Assembly (NCBI GenBank): GCA_023451395.1
Contig: JAEXZL010000165.1
Span: 1-36,731, forward strand
DNA from: Bacillota bacterium
GTDB lineage: Bacteria; Bacillota; Clostridia; Clostridiales; Clostridiaceae
Direction of reading: 5' to 3'
Length of the DNA stretch: 36,731 bases
In this document: positions 31,005-36,731 of the stretch, in pieces
Position numbering within the stretch: position 1 is the first letter of the stretch
Layout of the letters: each line of letters begins with the position of its first letter
Position numbers and translations under genes: made by a program
Notes under the pieces: generated by a model
Told to the model about the DNA's origin: nothing
Seen by the model: the letters and a program-made list of their open reading frames with translations, nothing else
Databases searched by the model: none

Positions 31005-31120
31005 TTTATTAGTATAGGCAATTTAACTATTTCTGTCAAGGGTGTTAAAAGTTTTTTATATCCATTTTCAATGCTTTTCTTAAGTGATGTTGAAGGATCT
31101 TTATTAGTGTCCTTTGACAT
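30977..31120 (-). CDS. Small ORF, 47 residues, overlapping the T-box promoter and 5' end
   Basis: ATG 31120 is preceded by AAAAGGAGACTAGCA, a strong, well-spaced ribosome site, and opens 47 codons ending in TAA at 30979-30977. The peptide is Lys/Ser/Thr-rich at first (MSKDTNKDPSTSLKKSIENG), then amphipathic (LLTPLTEIVKLPILIK), and ends RRLREE-like. The T-box promoter (31039-31011) lies inside it, and its last codons overlap stem I. No family was recognised. A transcript from upstream could translate it; whether it is a real gene is open. Confidence 0.45.
   Translation of the reverse strand: MSKDTNKDPSTSLKKSIENGYKKLLTPLTEIVKLPILIKNQRLRREE
31011..31039 (-). promoter_or_regulatory. Sigma-A promoter of the T-box transcript
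   Basis: On the minus strand TTGACA (31039-31034) and TATACT (31016-31011) are separated by exactly 17 bases. Transcription should begin near 31004, just before stem I. Confidence 0.88.
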
Positions 31121-31302
31121 TGCTAGTCTCCTTTTCAAATTTATTTTATTTTGAATGTATGAAGCTTACATATTATATAAATAACTAACTTAAAAGGAGG
31201 ACAGGTTTCTAAAAAAGTGATAATGTGGTAAATTAGTAATGTTAGTAATAAAAATTAAAAAGAAGTAACTATAAAAGCATTTTTGAAATTATATTTATTT
31301 AG
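31121..31302. other. Intergenic DNA, no gene seen
   Basis: This is part of a 398-base gap before the MATE gene. Apart from the ribosome site of the small minus-strand ORF and an isolated AAAAGGAGG at about 31191-31200 (+ strand) with no useful frame after it, nothing is recognised. The rest holds the palindromic promoter at 31303-31333 and its leader. Confidence 0.5.
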
Positions 31303-31333
31303 TTGACTTTGAGTATATCTATATACTTATTAT
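31303..31333 (+). promoter_or_regulatory. MATE promoter with 16-base palindrome
   Basis: TTGACT (31303-31308) resembles a -35 box, and TTATTA or TATTAT (31327-31333) may be the -10 after 18-19 bases. Between them AGTATATCTATATACT (31312-31327) is a perfect palindrome apart from its two central bases. A repressor dimer there would block transcription. The leader to 31519 is about 180 bases and includes AGGAG with a TTG-started 15-codon frame (31396-31443). Confidence 0.5.
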
Positions 31334-31518
31334 ATGCCTAGCAAGATTTCTAAGTAAATGTATTAATTTATATTTTCGAAAGGAGCATTATTGTATTGAC
31401 TTCTAGATTTATAGGCTTTATACCCGTAATTATGGAAAGCTAAATAAATTTTAATAGAATTTAGGGAAAAGAAAAAGTAATAAGTAATAATTATAATGAT
31501 ACTAAAGAGGCGATAATA

Positions 31519-32862
31519 TTGAAGGAAGAGAAAAAATATTTATTTTCCAATAAGGATTTATACAAATTAATATATCCACTTATAATCGAACAGCTTTTAT
31601 CTATAGCTGTGGGGATGGCTGACTCTATAATGGTTGCTGGTGTAGGAGAGGCCGCAGTCTCTGCTGTTTCACTGGTAGACTCAATAGTTATTCTGCTAAT
31701 AAATATATTTGCTGCTCTAGCCACGGGAGGAGCAGTGGTAGCAGGACAATATATTGGCAGAAAAAGAGAGGAAAGGGCTTGTAAATCAGCAGATCAATTG
31801 ATTTTGTTTACAGCTCTGCTTTCTATAGTCATAATGCTTTTTATGTACGTAGGAAAAGGCTTTATATTAAATACTGTTTTTGGACAAATTGATTCTGAGG
31901 TTAGGGGACATGCTAATACCTATCTTTTGATAGTATCAGTATCAATACCCTTTATAGCTCTATATAATGGTGGTGCGGCACTATTTCGTACCATGGGGAA
32001 TTCTAAAGTTACTATGTATATTTCGGTTATTATGAATGTAATTAATATTGTTGGTAATGCAGTATTGATCTACGGTTTAAAGATGGGCATTGCTGGAGCT
32101 GCTATACCTACAGTTTTATCTAGGGTATTTGCTGCAATATTTATCATTGCTCTTTTAAGGAACCAAAAACACATGATACATTTGACCAAGCCTTTTATAT
32201 ATCGCTTTGATGGACCAATGATTAAAAAAATATTGCATATAGGAATTCCTAATGGTCTGGAAAACAGTATGTTCCAGCTAGGTAAGATACTCTTATTAAG
32301 CCTAGTGGCTACCTTCGGAACTGCCTCCATTGCCGCTAATGCCGTATCAAATACAGTAGCATTATTCCAAATACTACCAGGAATGTCCGTTGGACTAGCA
32401 GTAATACCGGTAATCTCCCGCTGCGTAGGAGCTGGGGATTATGAGCAGACGAGATATTATACAAGGAAACTCTTAAAAATTACTTACATAGCAATGGTAG
32501 TGGTTAATGTATTATTAATTGGGGCTCTGCCTTTAATAGTAAGGATATATGCCTTATCTGAGGTTACATCACAAATGACTATAAAAATTCTCATATTTCA
32601 TGGGATCTTCAGTACTATACTTTGGCCTGCTGCCTTTAATCTCCCAAGCACCCTACGGGCTGCTAACGATGTAAGGTTCAGCATGTTTATATCAATATTT
32701 TCTATGTGGATATGGAGAATAGGCTTTGGCTTTATATTAGGAAAATACATGAACATGGGAGTCTTTGGAGTATGGATTGCAATGATTATAGATTGGGTCT
32801 TTAGGGTAGTAGCTTTCGGAAAGAGATATAAAGGCAAAAAATGGGAAAAGTTAAGATTGTAG
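31519..32862 (+). CDS. MATE-family efflux transporter
   Basis: 447 residues with 12 membrane helices in two six-helix halves, as in the NorM/DinF-type MATE superfamily. The halves start with LYKLIYPLIIEQLLSIAVGMADSIMVAGVG and MIKKILHIGIPNGLENSMFQLGKILLLSLVATFG, which are clearly related to each other. Family segments include GGAALFRTMGNSKVTMYISVIMNVINIVGN. It exports drugs or metabolites using a Na+ or H+ gradient; the substrate is unknown. The start is TTG 31519 after AGAGGCGAT. It is controlled by the palindromic promoter upstream and ended by a strong terminator. Confidence 0.93.
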   Translation: MKEEKKYLFSNKDLYKLIYPLIIEQLLSIAVGMADSIMVAGVGEAAVSAVSLVDSIVILLINIFAALATGGAVVAGQYIGRKREERACKSADQLILFTALLSIVIMLFMYVGKGFILNTVFGQIDSEVRGHANTYLLIVSVSIPFIALYNGGAALFRTMGNSKVTMYISVIMNVINIVGNAVLIYGLKMGIAGAAIPTVLSRVFAAIFIIALLRNQKHMIHLTKPFIYRFDGPMIKKILHIGIPNGLENSMFQLGKILLLSLVATFGTASIAANAVSNTVALFQILPGMSVGLAVIPVISRCVGAGDYEQTRYYTRKLLKITYIAMVVVNVLLIGALPLIVRIYALSEVTSQMTIKILIFHGIFSTILWPAAFNLPSTLRAANDVRFSMFISIFSMWIWRIGFGFILGKYMNMGVFGVWIAMIIDWVFRVVAFGKRYKGKKWEKLRL

Positions 32863-32915
32863 TATTAGCTGGTAGGCAAAACTAGATTTTGTTAATTATT
32901 TATAAGAAGAAGTTC

Positions 32916-32945
32916 AATATACCTAGATATTCTAGGTATATTTTT
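32916..32945 (+). terminator. Intrinsic terminator after the MATE gene
   Basis: AATATACCTAGA and TCTAGGTATATT form a perfect 12-bp stem with a TAT loop, followed by T5. Confidence 0.88.
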
Positions 32946-33185
32946 CTTTGAAGATTATATAAATGGGTATTGATAAAGAGCTAATTGCTGGAAATTAAAA
33001 TGGGAAAATTTATTTATTGTTTATATAAAGGGAATAACAAAGTGTGGGATATGAATGGTATTAATTAACTCCATAAATTATTAGTTAAATATTGTGTACA
33101 AATTAACAATCCTTTGATAAAATGAATATCGTGTCTGGGAAAAAGTTCTAGAAACTTATAATGTAATCTAGGGGGGGATTTATAA
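32946..33185 (+). other. Upstream region of the ABC-prenyltransferase operon
   Basis: No gene is seen here. A tentative promoter is TTGTGT (33092-33097) with GATAAA (33116-33121) after 18 bases. AAGTT (33143-33147) and AACTT (33153-33157) form a small dyad around CTAGA. No known riboswitch motif was recognised. AGGGGGGG before 33186 is the ribosome site. Confidence 0.4.
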
Positions 33186-34106
33186 ATGAGAAATAAGAAA
33201 TCTTTATTAGTACTATTAGCAGCTGTTCTATTTATTTTTGTTGCAGGCTGTAGCTCACAAAAGAATGGGGATAAGCCTTCCGAAAAGGTGACATTGAAGG
33301 TAGGTGTAATGCCAGCAGTAGATTCAGCACCTATCTTCTTAGCAGCAGAGAAGGGATATTTTGAAGACCTTGGAATAGATGTAGAGGTTCAGGTATATAC
33401 CAATGCCATGAATAGACAAAGCGCTCTTCAAAGTGGAGAGCTAGATGGAGCAATGACAGATGTTATAGCTCTTGTGAATAATGTAGAAAATGGCTTTGAC
33501 ATAAAAGTAACCACTAGCACTGATGGAGTTTTTCCTTTCTTAATCAATAAGGATTATGATGATTCAAAGGATGTTAAGGTTGGAATGATGGAAGTCAGCG
33601 TTTCTAACTATCTTGCTGATAGAAGTTTAGAGGGTTACAACCTAGAGAAGATATATATAAATGAAATTCCTGCAAGACTTGAAATGGTTGGTAAGGGAAC
33701 TTTAGATATGGCTGTTATACCAGAGCCTATGGCTTCAAAGGGAGAAATGAACGGTCTTATAAAAAAAGTAATAGAAAATAAGGATGAGTTTTCACCAGAT
33801 ATTATGGTTTTTACAGGTAATGCAATTAGTAAAAAGGAAGAAGCCTTAAAGAAATTCCATGAGGCATATAATAAAGCTGTAGAGGAAATTAACAAAGATG
33901 ACAGTGAAGCTAGAGACATTCTCATTTCTAAGCTTGAGCTAAGCCCAGAAATTAAGGATAATATAATACTTCCAACCTATAATAAGGCAAGAGTACCAAG
34001 TGAAGCTTATCTTCAAGGAATTATGGATTGGAATCAAAAAGTTCTAGGAAAGAAAATTAACTTAAAGTATGACAGCGTTGTAGAGGGTAAGTTCGTTAAT
34101 GATTAA
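33186..34106 (+). CDS. ABC transporter substrate-binding lipoprotein, NMT1/SsuA-like
   Basis: 306 residues. The signal peptide ends in the lipobox FVAGC with C22 lipidated. The mature protein starts VTLKVGVMPAVDSAPIFLAAEKGYFEDLGIDVEV, the opening of NMT1/THI5-like and SsuA/TauA-type type 2 binding proteins, and continues with RQSALQSGELDGAMTDVIAL. Ligands of the class include sulfonates, nitrate, bicarbonate and thiamine precursors; the sequence does not show which. It is the first gene of an operon with an ATPase, a permease and a MenA/UbiA-like prenyltransferase. The last 8 bases overlap the ATPase gene. Confidence 0.9.
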   Translation: MRNKKSLLVLLAAVLFIFVAGCSSQKNGDKPSEKVTLKVGVMPAVDSAPIFLAAEKGYFEDLGIDVEVQVYTNAMNRQSALQSGELDGAMTDVIALVNNVENGFDIKVTTSTDGVFPFLINKDYDDSKDVKVGMMEVSVSNYLADRSLEGYNLEKIYINEIPARLEMVGKGTLDMAVIPEPMASKGEMNGLIKKVIENKDEFSPDIMVFTGNAISKKEEALKKFHEAYNKAVEEINKDDSEARDILISKLELSPEIKDNIILPTYNKARVPSEAYLQGIMDWNQKVLGKKINLKYDSVVEGKFVND

Positions 34107-34821
34107 TATTCAAAGTCTTTCTGTAAGCTATGGCAGAGAAAAAGCTTTAGAGGATATTTCTTTAAGAGTAGAGGGAGGTACTACCTGTGCTCTTATTGGA
34201 CCCTCGGGCTGCGGTAAAACAACACTTCTTTATACTTTAGCCGGTCTACTTAGACCGGCTAAAGGTACTATTGCAATAAATAATCAGGAGCTTAAGGGTG
34301 TAAGAAAAGAAACGGGTCTTATTCTTCAAAACTGTGGTCTCCTACCTTGGAAGAGAGTATGGGATAATATTGCTTTTCCTTTAAAAAGCAGAGGAATCCC
34401 TAAGGAGGAGGTTCAGAGGAGGACTTCTGAGATTTTAAAAAGGCTGGATATTTATGAGCAGAGGGGAAAATTTCCAGAAGAGCTTAGTGGTGGTCAAAAG
34501 CAAAGGACCGCTATAGGGAGAACTCTGGCTTTAAGACCAGATTTGCTTTTAATGGATGAGGCTTCCTCAGCTTTAGATGCCATAAGTAAGGAACAGCTTC
34601 AGAGGCTTGTGCTGGATATATTTAAGGAAGATGCAATAACCTTGATTATGGTAACTCACAATATTGAAGAGGCAGTGTTTTTAGGGCAAAAAATTGTTGT
34701 TATGAATAAGGGCTCTATAAAAAGGATTATACATAACAAATATTTTGGAGATAGAGAGCTTAGAGAAAAACCTGAATTTTATAAGGTTTGCCAAGAGGTG
34801 AGGAGGGTTTTATATGAATAG
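34099..34821 (+). CDS. ABC transporter ATPase, SsuB/TauB-like
   Basis: 240 residues with Walker A GPSGCGKTT (34-42), Q-loop LILQNCGLLPWKRVWDNI, signature LSGGQKQR, Walker B LLLMDEASSALD and H-switch VTHNIEEAVFLG. The LLPW-x-x-V-x-x-N segment is typical of ATPases in nitrate/sulfonate/taurine importers. Walker B reads DEASSALD instead of the usual DEPFxALD. It energises import with the neighbouring permease. It starts inside the binding-protein gene (8-base overlap) and overlaps the permease gene by 8 bases; both point to a single operon. Confidence 0.94.
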   Translation: MINIQSLSVSYGREKALEDISLRVEGGTTCALIGPSGCGKTTLLYTLAGLLRPAKGTIAINNQELKGVRKETGLILQNCGLLPWKRVWDNIAFPLKSRGIPKEEVQRRTSEILKRLDIYEQRGKFPEELSGGQKQRTAIGRTLALRPDLLLMDEASSALDAISKEQLQRLVLDIFKEDAITLIMVTHNIEEAVFLGQKIVVMNKGSIKRIIHNKYFGDRELREKPEFYKVCQEVRRVLYE

Positions 34822-35596
34822 ATATAAGAAGCTTATTATGAATAAGACCCTATATGGTATGGCTATGGTACTTTTATTTTGGTACCTTATGTATATACTT
34901 ATAGATTCTCCAGCAATCCCTTCACCTTTAAAGGCTTTTATTAATTTTATTGAGATTTTTCCTAAGGTATTAAGTAAGCACCTCATAGTTAGCCTTGGAA
35001 GAATAGGTGCAGCAATAGGCATATCTCTTCTTTTGGGAAGTATTTTAGGGATATTTATAGGAATGAGTAAAAAGGCTGAGGAGCTTATTTCTCCAGTGGT
35101 TTATATACTTTATCCCCTGCCTAAAATTGCCTTTCTTCCAATACTTATGATTTTGTTTGGGTTGGGAAATACACCTAAAATAATGCTTATTATTTTTATA
35201 ATAATTTTTCAGTTTATCTTAGCTGCAAGAGATGGAATAAAGGAAATACCTAAAGAACTATTTTATTCTATTAATTCCCTGGCTCTAACAAAGAGACAAG
35301 TATATTGGCATATGGTAGTACCTTCTGTGTTTCCAAAGGTAATAACTGCTTTAAGAAACAGCATTGGTGTAAGTATTGCAGTATTATTTTTTGCGGAAAA
35401 CTTTGCAACAACCTATGGTATTGGCTATTTTATTATGAATAGCTGGGCTATGGTAAACTATGTGGAGATGTTTAGTGGAATAATTGCCCTAAGTCTCTTT
35501 GGTCTTATTCTTTTTAAGCTTATAGACTTTTTAGAGGAAAAGCTTTGCCCTTGGATAAGACTGCGGAGAGATAGCATGCTTCAGGGACTTGAATGA
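34814..35596 (+). CDS. ABC transporter permease, SsuC/TauC-like
   Basis: 260 residues with about six membrane helices. The binding-protein-dependent transport motif region reads YSINSLALTKRQVYWHMVVPSVFPKVITALRNSIGVSIAVLFFAE, the EAA loop of nitrate/sulfonate-type permeases, preceded by YPLPKIAFLPILMILFGLGNTPKI, a hallmark of this group. It pairs as a homodimer with the ATPase. The ATG follows GAGGAGGG. The stop is 78 bases before the preferred start of the prenyltransferase, with no terminator between. Confidence 0.93.
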   Translation: MNRYKKLIMNKTLYGMAMVLLFWYLMYILIDSPAIPSPLKAFINFIEIFPKVLSKHLIVSLGRIGAAIGISLLLGSILGIFIGMSKKAEELISPVVYILYPLPKIAFLPILMILFGLGNTPKIMLIIFIIIFQFILAARDGIKEIPKELFYSINSLALTKRQVYWHMVVPSVFPKVITALRNSIGVSIAVLFFAENFATTYGIGYFIMNSWAMVNYVEMFSGIIALSLFGLILFKLIDFLEEKLCPWIRLRRDSMLQGLE

Positions 35597-35674
35597 GGTC
35601 AATATTTAGGAGATTTAGATTAATATTTATGAGGTGTTTATTTTATTAAGATATAACAAAGGATGGAAGACTCT

Positions 35675-36580
35675 ATGAAAAAGAACTATTTATTAAAGCT
35701 TTTAAAGGATTTATGGATTGCTTTAAGGCCTCTATCTCTTTCTTTAGCGGTGGCATCAACCACGCTGGGAATATTAATGGCTTATAGGGAAGGGTTTATT
35801 TTTACCAGTAATATTAAGATGGACATTTTTAAAATAATACTTATAACTCTGGCAGGAATGAGTGTTTTAGGTTGTGCAAATCTGATTAATGATTTTTATG
35901 AAGGGTCCTTTAAGTACCATAGACCTGGGGAGAAGACCTACAAATTTTTAAAGTATGATAGAACCGCCTTTGATCTTATGGTCTTTGCCTTTAGCATGGC
36001 TTGCCTAGGGCTAACTGGACTAATTGGCCTTGTACTTATAAAGCTAAGCACTGCAAAGCTCATTTATATAGGAGCCTTAGGAATGATAGGAGCCTATGCT
36101 TATACCGGAGAGCCCTTTGTTTATAAAAAAAGAGCCTTGGGAGCTGTACTTTCTTTAATCCTTGTAGGATCACTTATGGTTCTTGGAAGCTATATGGTTT
36201 TTTCTAAGAGTTTTTCCTGGGAGCCAATAATCTATACCCTTCCAGCAGGACTCATGATACCACTTATGATGATGAGCAATGAAATAAGAGATTATGCACG
36301 AGATAAGATGCTGGGAATTAAAACACTAACAGTAGCCTTAGGAGTAAAGGCAGGTAAGATAATTTATGCAGGACTTATTTTCTTGGCATATTCCTTAACA
36401 GTTCTTTTTGTATTTATGGGAAAGCTGCCTTGGGCAACACTCTTAACCCTTATAACCCTGCCAATAGCAATAGAATCCTATAAGAAGGTATCCATGCCTA
36501 AGTCCAGTGCAATAAAAATTACAAACATACTTCATATAACCTTTAATTTAATAACTATATTAGCCCTTGCTCTTGGGTAA
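35675..36580 (+). CDS. UbiA-superfamily prenyltransferase, MenA/DmkA-like
   Basis: 301 residues with about eight or nine membrane helices. It would attach a polyprenyl chain to an aromatic acceptor; MenA relatives use 1,4-dihydroxy-2-naphthoate to make demethylmenaquinone. RPLSLSLAVASTTLGILMA opens it. The first Asp-rich motif is N-x3-D73-x2-E76 (NLINDFYE), and the second is NEIRDYARD (D206, D210), followed by KMLGIKTL. AYAYTGEPFVYKKRALGA matches the MenA-type loop. ATG 35675 follows GGAAGACTCT; ATG 35663 is also possible. It follows the ABC importer, so it may act on an imported precursor. An IS end lies 25 bases downstream. Confidence 0.88.
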   Translation: MKKNYLLKLLKDLWIALRPLSLSLAVASTTLGILMAYREGFIFTSNIKMDIFKIILITLAGMSVLGCANLINDFYEGSFKYHRPGEKTYKFLKYDRTAFDLMVFAFSMACLGLTGLIGLVLIKLSTAKLIYIGALGMIGAYAYTGEPFVYKKRALGAVLSLILVGSLMVLGSYMVFSKSFSWEPIIYTLPAGLMIPLMMMSNEIRDYARDKMLGIKTLTVALGVKAGKIIYAGLIFLAYSLTVLFVFMGKLPWATLLTLITLPIAIESYKKVSMPKSSAIKITNILHITFNLITILALALG

Positions 36581-36650
36581 AAGACACAAAAAGCTCTGAT
36601 GAATTGAACTGCTTCCCGTCAAGAGGACAATGAAATAATATAAATATTTC

Positions 36651-36684
36651 CTGCTGGTAGCACATGGTGCTACCAGCAGTTTTT
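36651..36684. terminator. Hairpin/terminator at the IS end
   Basis: CTGCTGGTAGCAC and GTGCTACCAGCAG form a perfect 13-bp stem with an ATG loop and a T5 run to the right, which would stop transcription entering the element from the left. Confidence 0.8.
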
Positions 36685-36731
36685 ACGCCGCCAAATACGC
36701 TTCATGCTTCTCAATCGGTGTTAATACACCC
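36683..36731 (-). CDS. Transposase C-terminus (partial)
   Basis: On the minus strand the frame enters from the right edge and reads GVLTPIEKHEAYLAA before TAA at 36685-36683. The TP-x-E-x-H-x-A-Y pattern resembles the end of IS3-family OrfB transposases. Fifteen residues are too few for certainty, but the flanking terminal repeat and base composition agree. Confidence 0.5.
   Translation of the reverse strand, partial: GVLTPIEKHEAYLAA

Larger units (their letters stand above)
36605..36731. mobile_element. End of an IS3-family-like insertion sequence (cut by window edge)
   Basis: From 36605, TGAACTGCTTCCCGTCAAG followed by AGGACA resembles the TG-starting terminal repeat of IS150/IS3-type elements. 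GC content rises after it. It is followed by a strong hairpin and the C-terminal codons of a transposase-like frame on the minus strand. The other end and any target duplication are outside the window. Confidence 0.6.

Noticed and set aside
35625..35650. Very short ATG frame between the permease and prenyltransferase genes
   Set aside because: Only about six codons before TAA and no ribosome site; treated as spacer.
1..36731. CRISPR arrays, rRNA, tRNA, prophage or toxin-antitoxin modules
   Set aside because: No regularly spaced repeats, RNA gene cores, phage structural genes or recognisable toxin-antitoxin pairs were seen.

Overview
The window reads as chromosomal DNA of a low-GC, endospore-forming Firmicute of the Clostridium type. 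The signs are strongly AT-rich intergenic DNA, AGGAGG-type ribosome binding sites, GTG and TTG starts, intrinsic terminators after most genes, a spore-coat cotJ operon, a T-box leader and LicT-type antitermination. The genus cannot be fixed from the sequence.

Layout. 1-3284: a cut-off D-2-hydroxyacid dehydrogenase, a HAD phosphatase, a membrane protein resembling an M28 peptidase that has lost its ligands, and 6-phosphogluconate dehydrogenase, probably one operon. 3403-4887: divergent TetR regulator and DegV protein around a dyad-rich spacer. 5017-8663: small stand-alone genes (DUF4886 SGNH-like, a Met-rich secreted protein, two DUF1801 proteins, an ABM-like protein) and a frameshifted DUF305 gene. 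8826-9914: cotJ operon with cotJA and cotJB apparently fused. 9972-12484: a small ORF, a YgiQ-type radical SAM protein and a VOC/PhnB protein. 12696-15984: LicT-like antiterminator and glucose-family PTS EIICBA, each preceded by its own RAT/terminator switch. 16187-19566: EamA transporter, MFS transporter, AsnA. 20021-23327: OpuC-type osmoprotectant ABC importer. 23401-25524: split chromate transporter pair divergent from a LysR regulator. 25767-28647: VanR/VanS-like two-component system. 28685-31120: a divergent MetRS-like class I synthetase behind a T-box, with a 47-codon ORF overlapping the T-box promoter. 31519-32862: MATE exporter. 33186-36580: nitrate/sulfonate-type ABC importer linked to a MenA/UbiA prenyltransferase. 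36605-36731: end of an IS3-family-like insertion sequence.

The points most worth following are three. First, the MetRS-like gene has a T-box whose specifier triplet, by hand alignment, is ACA (or CAA) and not AUG, and the enzyme has changes in both the KMSKS loop and the methionine pocket. Second, the ABC importer and prenyltransferase together may form a quinone-precursor salvage module. Third, several paired regulatory elements stand out: the two RAT switches, a promoter embedded in a 15-bp inverted repeat, and a palindrome at the MATE promoter.

All calls come from reading the sequence; no database search or folding program was run.
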